A stretch of DNA of 64,000 nucleotides from Peribacillus cavernae (GTDB taxonomy: Bacteria > Bacillota > Bacilli > Bacillales > DSM-1321). The DNA lies in assembly GCF_003989135.1 (NCBI RefSeq), contig NZ_RYZZ01000007.1:62001-126000 (forward strand). The letters are read 5' to 3'. Positions within the stretch are counted from its first letter, which is position 1; each line of letters starts with the position of its first letter. The notes under the pieces were generated by a model. The model ran no database searches, was not told the origin of the DNA, and saw only the letters and a program-made list of their open reading frames with translations. Both the position numbers and the translations under genes were made by a program. Positions 35,022 through 44,365 of this stretch are shown here, piece after piece.

Positions 35022-35173
35022 CAAAAGCCACCATAGCTTGCTTCAGACATCGATTGAAGCTTTTGGGCCTCTGCTTCAGCGTACGTTGTGTGATAAGGGA
35101 TTCTTTCAGCATGCTTTGATACAGTATCTTTTCCCTGCTGTACAAAACGTTTAGACTTATTGCTTTTACCCAT
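35021..35173 (-). CDS. Small basic protein of unknown function
   Basis: 50 residues: MGKSNKSKRFVQQGKDTVSK, then HAERIPYHTTYAEAEAQKLQ and SMSEASYGGF. GGAGGGG lies six bases before the ATG at 35173, better than any upstream start. I do not recognise the family; its size and composition resemble minor spore or cytoplasmic small proteins of bacilli. It is coupled to the DUF3813-like gene downstream. Confidence 0.6.
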   Translation of the reverse strand: MGKSNKSKRFVQQGKDTVSKHAERIPYHTTYAEAEAQKLQSMSEASYGGF

Positions 35174-35287
35174 TCTTATCCCCTCCGCAATTATGAGCAT
35201 TGGACACATGTACAATGTGTCATTACATAGTATTACTCATTAAACAGGATTTAAAAGCTTAAAAAAATGGGAAATATATAAACGACT

Positions 35288-36106
35288 TTAAGCAGTCTTA
35301 GTATTGAACTTTTCTTCGAGGAAGGCGGCAATGCCATCCTCTTGATTGCTCAATGTTGTCATATTGGCGACATTTTTCAATTGGGAAATTGCATTTCCCA
35401 TGGCAACCCCTGTTCCTGCATAATCAAGCATTTCAAGATCATTGTCCTCATCGCCGAATGCAATAATTCTTTCCCGGGGGATCCCGAGGGATTTAGCAAC
35501 TTTTTGAATGCCTACAGCCTTGTTTAAGCCGGCTTTGATGATTTCAATTACATGAAATGGTGCAGCCCAGCGGCGATGATCGATCACTTCTGCATGGACA
35601 TCTGATAAATGCTTACGGATATCTGCTACATGCTGCTCTTCCGTGTGAATCAACATGCTTGTAGGGGAATCCTCAAGGAAATTCCGCAAATCACCTGTTG
35701 TTATCTTTGGATTTCCCATTTTAAAAATATCGATTAGCTTTTCATCATGATAATGGAAGTAAATGTCGTCACGGACCTCGGCAATGATATTGTGATATTG
35801 AAAATGATCACAAGCTTCGACGATTTCTTTCGCGACAGATATATCCAATGGCGAATGAAACGTTTCCCAGCCTATATTAAGGGGGTGATGCACAAACGCC
35901 CCATTGAAATTCACGATAGGCGTTTTTAGATCAAGATCATGATAATACATCACGCTGGAACGGTAAGGACGCCCGGTAGCGATCATCACTTCGTGTCCGT
36001 CATTTTTCAACTTTGTTAATATCGCTTTGGAGCGCGGCGAGATTTCTTTTTCATCTGTTAGCAATGTTCCATCAAGATCGAGGCAAATCAAATGTTTCTC
36101 TGTCAT
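35288..36106 (-). CDS. yitU: Cof-type HAD phosphatase (YitU-like)
   Basis: 272 residues. HAD motif I DLDGTLL (10-16) with its two catalytic aspartates, motif II ATGRP, a C2B cap in the middle, motif III Lys in LNKAVGIQK, and motif IV GDEDNDLEML are all present, so it should be an active Mg-dependent phosphatase of the Cof group, which acts on sugar phosphates, FMN or PLP precursors. The symbol follows order before yitV-yitW. Confidence 0.83.
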   Translation of the reverse strand: MTEKHLICLDLDGTLLTDEKEISPRSKAILTKLKNDGHEVMIATGRPYRSSVMYYHDLDLKTPIVNFNGAFVHHPLNIGWETFHSPLDISVAKEIVEACDHFQYHNIIAEVRDDIYFHYHDEKLIDIFKMGNPKITTGDLRNFLEDSPTSMLIHTEEQHVADIRKHLSDVHAEVIDHRRWAAPFHVIEIIKAGLNKAVGIQKVAKSLGIPRERIIAFGDEDNDLEMLDYAGTGVAMGNAISQLKNVANMTTLSNQEDGIAAFLEEKFNTKTA

Positions 36107-36279
36107 ATAGTCACCTTCAGTTAATTATTTAAGTGCGCTTCCGCTTTTCTTAATTATATGTCCTTAATATTACTCTGATTTTAAGATAAAGTTAAATCTT
36201 TTTCATTCTTTTCGCTTTAGCGGTATAGTACATCTATAAGGATTATACTACAGTTGGTAAATAATCAGGAGGGTTAGCA

Positions 36280-37068
36280 TTGGTCATTATTGAAAAGGAG
36301 CACATTCAAGATATTCCCGTCCTGCATCTCGCAAAACAGGATATTTTCAATGATAAACTTCCGTTAATCATTTTTATTCACGGTTTCACAAGTGCAAAAG
36401 AGCACAATTTACATTATGCCTTTTTAATGGCTGAAAAGGGTTTCCGTGTTGTCCTTCCGGATGCCATCTATCATGGGGAAAGGGAGGAAGGCTACAAGGA
36501 GCAAAAACTGATGGGGTACTTTTGGAATATCGTTATCTCGCTCATCGAAGAATTGGCAGTGATAAAAGAAAACTTATCAGAACGGGGTCTAATTGATCCG
36601 GAAAAGATTGGCGTGGCGGGTACTTCAATGGGTGGGATTGTCACACTTGGTGCGTTAGCTTCTTATGATTGGATTCATACAGGTGTCAGCCTGATGGGAA
36701 ACCCGGCATACGTGTCATATGCAAAATTGCAAATCGAGACACTTAAAAAGCAAGGTATGGCCATCAATCTGTCCGAAGAAGAAATCCAGAAAACGCTTGA
36801 GCTATTGGCAGAGTATGATTTAAGCCTGCAAAGGGAAAAGGTAGCGGGACGGCCGTTACTGTTCTGGCACGGAGCAAAGGATCCGGTTGTCCCTTATCAA
36901 AATACTTATGAATTATATGAATTATTGCTTCCTGTTTATGAACATGCTAACGATAGATTATCTTTCATTTTAGATGAGCGGGCAGAACATAAAGTAAGCA
37001 GAGAGGGGGTTTTGCTAACTGCCGAGTGGTTTGAAAAGCACTTGAAGCCTGTCGTGCAAAATGCTTAA
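36280..37068 (+). CDS. yitV: Alpha/beta-hydrolase, esterase (YitV-like)
   Basis: 262 residues. IFIHGFTSAKEHN holds the oxyanion-hole region, GTSMGG carries nucleophile Ser116, and Asp201 (HGAKDPVVPY) and His237 (RAEHKVS) complete the triad. Probably a carboxylesterase or peptidase-like hydrolase; substrate unknown. Start is TTG at 36280, spaced seven bases from CAGGAGGG (36266-36273). It is upstream of a yitW homologue as in B. subtilis. Confidence 0.84.
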   Translation: MVIIEKEHIQDIPVLHLAKQDIFNDKLPLIIFIHGFTSAKEHNLHYAFLMAEKGFRVVLPDAIYHGEREEGYKEQKLMGYFWNIVISLIEELAVIKENLSERGLIDPEKIGVAGTSMGGIVTLGALASYDWIHTGVSLMGNPAYVSYAKLQIETLKKQGMAINLSEEEIQKTLELLAEYDLSLQREKVAGRPLLFWHGAKDPVVPYQNTYELYELLLPVYEHANDRLSFILDERAEHKVSREGVLLTAEWFEKHLKPVVQNA

Positions 37069-37130
37069 TCGGACAATGGGATTCTGGTATGATGTCAATA
37101 AGCCACAAAACAAATAAAGGGGTGTTAGAA

Positions 37131-37439
37131 TTGGATCAGGAACTAAAAGATAATATTATGGGTGCCCTTGAGCAGGTAATTGACCCGGAACTAGGGATTG
37201 ATATCGTGAACCTGGGTTTGGTATATGATGCAGACATGGATGACGAAGGCCTTACGACAATTACAATGACATTGACGGCAATGGGCTGCCCGCTCGCTGG
37301 AACAATTGTTGACCAGGTTAAATCTGTCCTTGAAGACATACCAGAAGTTAAAGATACTGAAGTGAATATTGTTTGGAATCCGCCGTGGTCCAAAGACCGT
37401 ATGTCACGATATGCGAAGATTGCCCTCGGTATTAAATAA
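37131..37439 (+). CDS. yitW: MIP18/DUF59 iron-sulfur assembly-type protein (YitW-like)
   Basis: 102 residues, the B. subtilis YitW length. IMGALEQVIDPELGIDIVNL, the TAMGCPLAGTIVDQV cysteine loop and VNIVWNPPWSKDRMS are characteristic; members assist Fe-S cluster assembly. The frame is open to ATGs at 37089/37092, but AAGGGGTG (37117-37124) is correctly spaced for the TTG at 37131, which aligns with the family start. Confidence 0.87.
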   Translation: MDQELKDNIMGALEQVIDPELGIDIVNLGLVYDADMDDEGLTTITMTLTAMGCPLAGTIVDQVKSVLEDIPEVKDTEVNIVWNPPWSKDRMSRYAKIALGIK

Positions 37440-37500
37440 GAGGCGTTGTTGCTATTTTAACGACTTGGCTATTCAAAATATGCTAACTAAATGAAAGAAG

Positions 37501-37529
37501 AGCTAACCAATTTGTCGGTTAGCTTTTTC
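37501..37529 (+). terminator. Terminator after yitW
   Basis: AGCTAACC (37501-37508) / GGTTAGCT (37517-37524), then TTTTC. Confidence 0.85.
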
Positions 37530-37634
37530 ATTTTGTCAATCGATTTTAAACAATTTCCTTTCAGTTAAAAGTTGCCACATAAAGTTAAACAGCATCAAAA
37601 CAGGGTAAAAAGTATATGAATCACGATTCAATCA

Positions 37635-37663
37635 TTGGTGTGGATACTTATCTATGTTATTAT
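37635..37663 (+). promoter_or_regulatory. Sigma-A-like promoter of moaA
   Basis: TTGGTG (37635-37640) and TATTAT (37658-37663) separated by exactly 17 bases, about 50 bases ahead of moaA. No molybdenum-cofactor riboswitch-sized leader is present. Confidence 0.55.
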
Positions 37664-37713
37664 TTAAGAATTGATTCAAAAATTTTTTGACCGTTTTCTA
37701 AGGGAGTGAAGCA

Positions 37714-38730
37714 ATGAGCATCATCAAAGTCAAAGATACTTTAGACAGGCCCTTGAGAGATTTACGGATTTCTGTTATTGATCGTTGTAATTTCAGGTGT
37801 CAATATTGCATGCCTGCGGAAATTTTCAATGAAAGCTTCAAGTTTCTTCCCCGCAGCGAACTTTTATCCTATGAAGAGATTGAGAGGGTTGCGAAAATAT
37901 TTGCAAGTCTTGGCGTAGAAAAATTGCGGATAACCGGCGGCGAACCGTTGCTTAGAAAAAATCTTCCCCATTTAATTAAGAACCTTTCAAAGATAGAAGG
38001 AATACATGACATTGGCTTGACGACAAACGGAGTATTCCTGAAAAGATACGCCTCTGAATTGAAGGAAGCCGGCTTGCACCGTGTAAATGTCAGTCTTGAT
38101 AGCATGAATGATGAACTTTTTAAAAAAATTAACGATAGAAATGTCGGCACCGGACCTGTAATCGAAGGAATACTAGCTGCAAGGGACGCAGGTCTTGGCG
38201 TCAAAGTCAATATGGTTGTTAAAAAAGGGCTGAATGAATCAGAAATTCTGCCGATGGCCATGTTTTGCAAGAAGGAGGGATTACAGCTGAGGTATATTGA
38301 ATTCATGGATGTCGGCAGCACGAACGGCTGGCAGATGGATAATGTGATCACCAAAAAACAAATTGTGGAAATGCTCGCAGCAGAATTTGAGCTGGAACCG
38401 GTAGATCCTGATTATTACGGCGAGGTGGCCAAAAGATACCGTTATAAAGGAACGGACACAGAGGTCGGTTTCATTACTTCAGTATCTGAATCCTTCTGCG
38501 GAAGCTGTACTCGCGCGCGCATATCCGCCAAAGGGGATATTTATACCTGTTTATTCAATGGAAATGGGCACGATATTAAATCTCTGCTTCGTTCCGGAAT
38601 GACTGACGAAGAACTCACACGGCATATCGCTTCCATCTGGAACCATCGCAGCGACCGCTACTCGGATGAAAGGGCGGAAGGCAAAAACAAAGGACAGGAA
38701 AAAATCGAGATGTCTTATATAGGCGGCTAA
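37714..38730 (+). CDS. moaA: GTP 3',8-cyclase MoaA (molybdenum cofactor biosynthesis)
   Basis: 338 residues. A radical SAM enzyme converting GTP to 3',8-cyclo-GTP, the first step of molybdopterin synthesis. The first 4Fe-4S cluster is bound by Cys25-X3-Cys29-X2-Cys32 (CNFRCQYC). The second is bound by Cys262-X2-Cys265-X13-Cys279 (FCGSCTRAR...YTC). The conserved C-terminal Gly-Gly (YIGG) is present. All features indicate an active enzyme. It stands alone: no moaC, moaD, moaE, mobA or moeA lies in the window. GGGAGTGA precedes the ATG. Confidence 0.95.
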   Translation: MSIIKVKDTLDRPLRDLRISVIDRCNFRCQYCMPAEIFNESFKFLPRSELLSYEEIERVAKIFASLGVEKLRITGGEPLLRKNLPHLIKNLSKIEGIHDIGLTTNGVFLKRYASELKEAGLHRVNVSLDSMNDELFKKINDRNVGTGPVIEGILAARDAGLGVKVNMVVKKGLNESEILPMAMFCKKEGLQLRYIEFMDVGSTNGWQMDNVITKKQIVEMLAAEFELEPVDPDYYGEVAKRYRYKGTDTEVGFITSVSESFCGSCTRARISAKGDIYTCLFNGNGHDIKSLLRSGMTDEELTRHIASIWNHRSDRYSDERAEGKNKGQEKIEMSYIGG

Positions 38731-38757
38731 ACCTCTGCTTACGGCAGAGGTTTTTTC
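38730..38757 (+). terminator. Terminator of moaA
   Basis: AACCTCTGC (38730-38738) / GCAGAGGTT (38744-38752) followed by TTTTTC; begins at the last base of the stop codon. Confidence 0.88.
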
Positions 38758-38889
38758 GATTCAGTATCTCTCCGTATCGTAAGAAAAAAGGTTTTAATGG
38801 ATGCATAGTTCTCGAAAAGACACGCCAAAACAAAAAAAGAGACGACAAATGTCATATGTTTGCCAGATTCATTGATAAACTGGATGATA

Positions 38890-38934
38890 ATTTAATAAAA
38901 ATGCATTTGCATTTATTTTTATTCAGTATATAAT
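38890..38934 (+). promoter_or_regulatory. Tandem ARG boxes over the argC promoter
   Basis: ATTTAATAAAAATGCATT (38890-38907) and CATTTATTTTTATTCAGT (38910-38927) each resemble the 18-bp ArgR/AhrC site TNTGNATWWWWATNCANA, separated by 2 bases. They overlap a promoter with TTGCAT (38907-38912) and TATAAT (38929-38934), 16-base spacing. Binding of ArgR/AhrC with arginine should repress the operon. Confidence 0.7.
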
Positions 38935-38982
38935 AAGAGAAATAAAGATTGACAGTGAACTTTTTGAAATGGAGTTGATGAC

Positions 38983-40017
38983 TTGAAAGTTTCTATTGTC
39001 GGTGCGACTGGCTATGGAGGATTGGAGCTGATAAGGCTGCTAAAGAACCATCCCCATTTCGAGATTGCATCCCTGCATACTTCTTCAAAATTTGGACGTC
39101 AAATCCATGAAGATAATCCTCACTTACGGCATTTAGAATATGCACTAGAGGAAATCGATCCGGAAAAGATTTCGAAAAAGTCAGAAATTGTCTTTCTCGC
39201 TACACCCTCTGGAGTCTCTGCTAAGCTTGCCCGAGCGTTTTATCAACTGGGAGTTAAGATAATCGACCTTTCCGGTGACCTGAGGCTTAAGAATCCAGAA
39301 GAATATGAAGAATGGTATAAGCATTCCGCCGCACCTGTCGAAGTCTTAGATGAAGCCGTATATGGATTGTCCGAGTGGAATGCCAAACATATAAAACAAG
39401 CGAAGATCGTGGCAAATCCAGGCTGTTACCCTACAGCCACCCTGCTTGGCCTCGCTCCTTTATACACGGAACAATGGGCAGAAGGCAAAGATGTGATTGT
39501 CGATGCTAAATCAGGCGTTTCCGGAGCGGGAAAATCACCATCTGCGGGAACCCATTATAGCGAAATCAATGAAAATCTCAAGATTTACAAGGTCCATCAA
39601 CACCAGCACATCCCTGAAATTGAACAACAGCTTGCAAACTGGCTTCAGGATTCAGGGCCTATTTCTTTCAGTACGCATCTGGTGCCGATGACCAGAGGGA
39701 TCATGTCGACGATGTATGTGAAGCTGCGAAAGCGGACAACCACGAAAGAATTACTAGATTTATATAAGACCGTTTATGAAGGCCATCCTTTTGTGCGAAT
39801 ACAGCCGCAGGATGCATTTCCGTGCACGAAACAGGTATATGGATCTAATTTTTGCGATATTGGTGTAGCCTTCGATGAAAGAACAAATAAAGCTACCATC
39901 GTATCGGTTATAGATAATTTAATGAAAGGCGCTGCCGGTCAGGCAGTTCAAAACGCGAATATCTTGCTTGGCGCTGAAGAAACGGCAGGCCTTTTGAATA
40001 TTCCGTTGTATCCTTAA
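38983..40017 (+). CDS. argC: N-acetyl-gamma-glutamyl-phosphate reductase
   Basis: 344 residues. Third step to ornithine: NADPH-dependent reduction of N-acetylglutamyl phosphate. GATGYGGLELIRLL binds NADP; the catalytic Cys148 is in ANPGCYPT; HQHQHIPEIEQ and LVPMTRGIMSTMY are conserved. Start is TTG at 38983, eight bases after GGAG (38971-38974). First gene of argCJBD-carAB-argF. Confidence 0.95.
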   Translation: MKVSIVGATGYGGLELIRLLKNHPHFEIASLHTSSKFGRQIHEDNPHLRHLEYALEEIDPEKISKKSEIVFLATPSGVSAKLARAFYQLGVKIIDLSGDLRLKNPEEYEEWYKHSAAPVEVLDEAVYGLSEWNAKHIKQAKIVANPGCYPTATLLGLAPLYTEQWAEGKDVIVDAKSGVSGAGKSPSAGTHYSEINENLKIYKVHQHQHIPEIEQQLANWLQDSGPISFSTHLVPMTRGIMSTMYVKLRKRTTTKELLDLYKTVYEGHPFVRIQPQDAFPCTKQVYGSNFCDIGVAFDERTNKATIVSVIDNLMKGAAGQAVQNANILLGAEETAGLLNIPLYP

Positions 40018-40035
40018 CATACTTGGAGGTTAGTC

Positions 40036-41268
40036 ATGAATACGATAAATCCTGTTGAAGTCATTCAACAAGTTAATGAAGGAAATATCTTATCGCCACA
40101 AGGCTTTAAAGCAGCAGGAGTTCACGCAGGATTACGCTACTCAAAAAAAGATATTGGAGTCATATTATCAGATCATCCTGCTGCCTGTGCAGCTGTTTAT
40201 ACACAAAGTGCCGTTCAAGCAGCACCCCTTGATATAACCCGTGAAAGTATTGCCGCTGAACAAAAGCTTCAAGGCGTGATCGTAAACAGTGCATGCGCCA
40301 ATGCATGCACCGGCGAACAGGGACAGAAGGATGCCTATGAAATGAGGAACCATGCAGCCAGAGAGTTTGGTGTGCCGGATCATTATTTCGCGGTTGCCTC
40401 TACAGGCGTTATCGGTGAGTATATGGAAATGGATAAAGTCAAAAATGGCATTTCAACACTAAAGCCTGCGGGATCCGCGCAAGCGGCTGAAGACTTTGGT
40501 GCAGCGATATTAACGACTGATATCGTAACGAAGCATTGCGGCTATGAAGCAGTAATCGACGGCAAAAAGGTGACGATGGGCGGTTCCGCGAAAGGATCAG
40601 GAATGATTCATCCCAATATGGCCACGATGCTCGGTTTCATCACGACAGACGCCGCGATTGAATCAGCAGAACTGCAAAAGGCACTTTCGGCTGTAACAGA
40701 TGATACGTTCAATCAGATTACAGTTGATGGAGATACTTCAACCAATGATATGGTCCTTATTCTTGCAAACGGCGAGGCAGGAAATGAAAAGCTTTCGCCT
40801 GCCCATCCCGAGTGGAATGTCTTCCTCGAACTATTAAAAAAGACATCTGAAGACATGGCGAAACAGATTGCGAGAGACGGGGAAGGTGCCACAAAACTGA
40901 TCGAAGTAAATGTTCAGGGCATGGGGACCAAACAAGAAGCACAGGCCATGGCGAAAACGATCATTGGTTCAAGCCTGGTAAAAACGGCAGCATACGGCGC
41001 CGATGCCAACTGGGGAAGAGTCATCGCGGCGATGGGCCGAAGCAATCTTGTTTTCAATCCTGAAAAGGTAAGCATTTCATTTGGCGATATCAAACTATTG
41101 CATCAAGGCGTGCCGGTCGACTTTTCTGAAGAAGATGCGAAAGCTTACCTGGAACAAAAAAATATTGCCATACATGTTTTTTTGGAGGAAGGCAGTGAAC
41201 AAGGCACGGCATGGGGCTGTGATTTGACATATGACTACGTCAAAATAAATGCCAGTTACCGAACGTAA
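40036..41268 (+). CDS. argJ: Bifunctional glutamate N-acetyltransferase/ornithine acetyltransferase
   Basis: 410 residues. It makes N-acetylglutamate and recycles acetyl from N-acetylornithine. The precursor self-cleaves before Thr197 in the KGSGMIHPNMATMLGF segment to give alpha and beta chains. VNSACANACTG and the C-terminal TYDYVKINASYRT end are typical. GGAGG is spaced correctly from the ATG; 18 bases from argC. Confidence 0.95.
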   Translation: MNTINPVEVIQQVNEGNILSPQGFKAAGVHAGLRYSKKDIGVILSDHPAACAAVYTQSAVQAAPLDITRESIAAEQKLQGVIVNSACANACTGEQGQKDAYEMRNHAAREFGVPDHYFAVASTGVIGEYMEMDKVKNGISTLKPAGSAQAAEDFGAAILTTDIVTKHCGYEAVIDGKKVTMGGSAKGSGMIHPNMATMLGFITTDAAIESAELQKALSAVTDDTFNQITVDGDTSTNDMVLILANGEAGNEKLSPAHPEWNVFLELLKKTSEDMAKQIARDGEGATKLIEVNVQGMGTKQEAQAMAKTIIGSSLVKTAAYGADANWGRVIAAMGRSNLVFNPEKVSISFGDIKLLHQGVPVDFSEEDAKAYLEQKNIAIHVFLEEGSEQGTAWGCDLTYDYVKINASYRT

Positions 41269-41280
41269 GGAGGCTCGTGA

Positions 41281-42054
41281 ATGAAGATATTGGTCATTAA
41301 ATGTGGCGGTAGTATAATCGAAGAATTGTCACCATCCTTTTTCACAAGCATAAAAGAGCTGCAAAGCCAGGGGTATCAGCTTGTTTTCGTCCATGGCGGC
41401 GGCCCGGATATCAATGCCATGCTCAACAAATACGAAATTGAACCAGTGTTTGTAAATGGGCTGCGTAAAACAACGGCTGAGGTTTTGAATATCGTTGAAT
41501 TAATGCTGTCGGGCAAGTCAAATCGTGACCTTGTGCACAAACTTGAGGGAAACGGGATAAAGGCAGTTGGCTTAAATGGGTCTGATGGGAAGCTGTTGAC
41601 AGGGGTATTCATTGATGAAGAAGCGCTCGGCGCAGTGGGGGAAATCAAAGAAGTGAATACCGAGCTTCTTAAACTGCTCCTCGAGAATGGGGTTTGCCCG
41701 GTGCTGACGCCAATTTCCATTACCGAGTCCGGCAGGAAATTAAATGTAAACGCCGATATGGCGGCAGGGGCAGTCGCTAAGGCACTGAATGCCGAAATGT
41801 GTTTATTTGCCACTGACGTAAACGGTGTCCTTAAGGATGGTCAAATCCTTGAGGAACTTACTGAAACACAAATTCAGCATTTGATCAGTGAAGGCAGCAT
41901 TTATGGCGGGATGATTCCTAAAGTAAATACTGCGCTATCCGTCCTGAATAAAGGCATAAATGAAGTAATGATAGTCAGCGGAAAAGAACGCTTTTTCAAC
42001 AACGGGCAATTTATCGGAACTAAGTTGGTATCTGAAGAGGAGGTATTGCAATGA
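41281..42054 (+). CDS. argB: Acetylglutamate kinase
   Basis: 257 residues. It phosphorylates N-acetylglutamate. KCGGSIIEE and VHGGGPDIN form the glycine-rich nucleotide loops; LNVNADMAAGAVAKALNAE is the substrate/ATP region. The N-terminal helix typical of arginine-inhibited hexameric kinases is absent, so direct feedback inhibition is less likely. It overlaps argD by 4 bases. Confidence 0.95.
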   Translation: MKILVIKCGGSIIEELSPSFFTSIKELQSQGYQLVFVHGGGPDINAMLNKYEIEPVFVNGLRKTTAEVLNIVELMLSGKSNRDLVHKLEGNGIKAVGLNGSDGKLLTGVFIDEEALGAVGEIKEVNTELLKLLLENGVCPVLTPISITESGRKLNVNADMAAGAVAKALNAEMCLFATDVNGVLKDGQILEELTETQIQHLISEGSIYGGMIPKVNTALSVLNKGINEVMIVSGKERFFNNGQFIGTKLVSEEEVLQ

Positions 42055-43211
42055 GTGCATTATTCCCTACTTATCAAAGATGGGAAATCGAGCCTGAATC
42101 TGCAAAAGGGTCCTGGCTGACTGATAAAAATGGAAAAAAGTATCTCGATTTCACCTCGGGAATCGGTGTCTTGAATCTCGGCCATTGCCATGACCTGGTA
42201 AAGCAGGCTGTGCAGGAGCAGATGGAGAAGTTCTGGCATACATCCAATATGTTTCAAAATAGCTCCCAGGAAAATACGGCTCAGGCTTTGGCAGATGCAT
42301 CTGGATTACAGCATGCCTTTTTCTGCAACAGCGGCGCAGAAGCGAATGAAGCGGCTATTAAGCTGGCCAGGAAAGCCACCGGAAAAAGTAAGATCGTTAC
42401 TTTTAACAAGTCCTTTCATGGCCGGACATTTGCAACGATGGCGGCGACAGGACAGGAGAAAGTAAGAGTCGGATTCGGGCCAATGCTTGAGGCTTTTGAG
42501 TATGTAACGTATAACGACAACAAGGAACTGGCTGAAGCAGTCGACGAAAATACAGCTGCAGTCATGCTGGAAATGGTCCAGGGTGAGGGCGGAATTCATG
42601 TAGCAAATCAAGAGTTCCTGAATACGATAAAAGAGGTTTGTACGAATTCAGGAGCGTTGATTATCGTCGACGAAATCCAGACCGGGTTAGGCAGAACCGG
42701 AAAGCCATTCGCGTTTCAGCATTTTGATTTTCAACCGGATATCGTCACGATTGCCAAAGCGCTCGGAAACGGGCTGCCGATTGGAGCGATGATCGGAAAA
42801 GGTGAATTGGCTGCGCATTTTGGGCCGGGAAGCCATGGCTCAACTTTTGGAGGAAATCCTATCAGTATTGCAGCAGCAGAAGCGGTGCTCAAGCAAATCC
42901 TCAACGAAGCCTTTTTAGCAGATGTGACTGAAAAAGGGCAGTACTTGCTTAACCAGCTGAAAAAAGAGCTGCAGAATGAGGATACTGTCAAAGAAGTTCG
43001 TGGCCTGGGCCTGATGATCGGCATTGAGTTGAAAGAAGAAGCACAATCCGTCCTCGAAACGCTCCAGGAAAAAGGGATGCTGATACTGACTGCAGGTTCG
43101 AACATCTTACGTCTGCTTCCGCCGTTGACAGCAGATATTCAGGAAATTGACCTGGCGGTTGAAAAGATCAGTAAAGTAATTCGTACAACCACAACCGTTA
43201 CAAAAAGTTGA
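42051..43211 (+). CDS. argD: Acetylornithine aminotransferase
   Basis: 386 residues, PLP-dependent class III aminotransferase using glutamate to make N-acetylornithine. NSGAEANEAAIKLARK binds the cofactor phosphate, VDEIQTGLGRTG is the PLP-ring site, and Lys236 in TIAKALGNG is the Schiff-base lysine. ATG overlaps argB stop (ATGA), preceded by GAGGAGG. Confidence 0.95.
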   Translation: MSALFPTYQRWEIEPESAKGSWLTDKNGKKYLDFTSGIGVLNLGHCHDLVKQAVQEQMEKFWHTSNMFQNSSQENTAQALADASGLQHAFFCNSGAEANEAAIKLARKATGKSKIVTFNKSFHGRTFATMAATGQEKVRVGFGPMLEAFEYVTYNDNKELAEAVDENTAAVMLEMVQGEGGIHVANQEFLNTIKEVCTNSGALIIVDEIQTGLGRTGKPFAFQHFDFQPDIVTIAKALGNGLPIGAMIGKGELAAHFGPGSHGSTFGGNPISIAAAEAVLKQILNEAFLADVTEKGQYLLNQLKKELQNEDTVKEVRGLGLMIGIELKEEAQSVLETLQEKGMLILTAGSNILRLLPPLTADIQEIDLAVEKISKVIRTTTTVTKS

Positions 43212-43226
43212 ATTCTTATCGAAAGA

Positions 43227-43244
43227 AATGCATAAAAATACTAT
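43227..43244 (+). promoter_or_regulatory. Possible ARG box between argD and carA
   Basis: AATGCATAAAAATACTAT fits the ArgR/AhrC core TGNATWWWWATNC, failing only at outer positions. It could be an internal operator controlling carA separately. Confidence 0.4.
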
Positions 43245-43282
43245 TATTTAGTTAAATATTCGTCATCTACAGAGGTGAAATC

Positions 43283-44365
43283 ATGAAGACCTATATACAT
43301 TTATCAAATGGCGCTTCGTTTGAAGGAAAAATAACTACGAAGCCCCTCAATGGGGAAATCAAAGGAGAAGTCGTTTTTTTTACAGGCATGACAGGGTATC
43401 AGGAAGTTCTGACTGATCCTTCATACAAAGACCAAATCATTGTCTTTACCTATCCGCTCGTCGGCAATTACGGAATCAATGAATATGATTTTGAAAGCAA
43501 GAAGCCGCATGTCGCAGGAGTGATTGTATACGAAGGAAACATGAGCCATTCCCATTATCAGGCTGACTATTCCTTGAAGGATTACCTCGATAAATGGGAT
43601 ATTCCGCTTCTCTCTGGCATTGACACACGGGCGCTTGTGAAAAATATCCGTAAGGAAGGGTCGATGGAGGCTGCGATTTCAAAGGAAAGATTCTATGACA
43701 CAACCCTATTGATCCAAAAACCAAACAATGTCGTACAGGAAGTATCTTCACAGAATATCCAAAGTTTTGGAAAAGGGGCCACCCATATCGTACTGCTGGA
43801 TTTTGGATTTAAAAAATCCATTCTCGATTCCCTGCTTCTGCATAAATGCAGGGTGACCGTCGTCCCATTTAATACAACTTTGGAAAAAGTAAAATCACTA
43901 AACCCGGACGGGGTTGTGCTTTCCAACGGACCCGGTGATCCCAAGCAGCTAGATCGCCTGTTGGACAATATAAAAGCCATCCTTTCCGCTTATCCAGCGA
44001 TGGCAATTTGTCTCGGCCACCAGCTTACCGCACTCGCTTTTGGCGGAAATACAAAGAAAATGCTTTATGGCCACAGAGGGGCGAATCAGCCTGTTGTAGA
44101 TTTGCTGGACAAAAGCGTTTATATGAGTTCTCAAAACCACAGCTATGAAGTTGATGAAACAAGCTTGAAAAACACATCTTTACGGGTTCGTTTCCGTAAC
44201 GTCAATGATGGAACAGTAGAGGGATTGATCCATGATACATTACCGATTCTGACAACACAATACCATCCGGAAGCCAATCCCGGGCCAGCCGAAAGCGGCA
44301 AGCTGTTCGAGGAATTTTTGCGGATGGTAAATGAACATTGCGGGAGCGTAAAAGCATATGCCTAA
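43283..44365 (+). CDS. carA: Carbamoyl-phosphate synthase, arginine-type, small subunit
   Basis: 360 residues. The glutaminase subunit: an N-terminal CPSase domain and a class I amidotransferase domain with the nucleophile Cys243 in AICLGHQ, and His-Glu in YHPEANPGPAES. It feeds ammonia to CarB for arginine synthesis; its place in the arg operon distinguishes it from the pyrimidine copy (PyrAA). It overlaps carB by 8 bases. Confidence 0.94.
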   Translation: MKTYIHLSNGASFEGKITTKPLNGEIKGEVVFFTGMTGYQEVLTDPSYKDQIIVFTYPLVGNYGINEYDFESKKPHVAGVIVYEGNMSHSHYQADYSLKDYLDKWDIPLLSGIDTRALVKNIRKEGSMEAAISKERFYDTTLLIQKPNNVVQEVSSQNIQSFGKGATHIVLLDFGFKKSILDSLLLHKCRVTVVPFNTTLEKVKSLNPDGVVLSNGPGDPKQLDRLLDNIKAILSAYPAMAICLGHQLTALAFGGNTKKMLYGHRGANQPVVDLLDKSVYMSSQNHSYEVDETSLKNTSLRVRFRNVNDGTVEGLIHDTLPILTTQYHPEANPGPAESGKLFEEFLRMVNEHCGSVKAYA

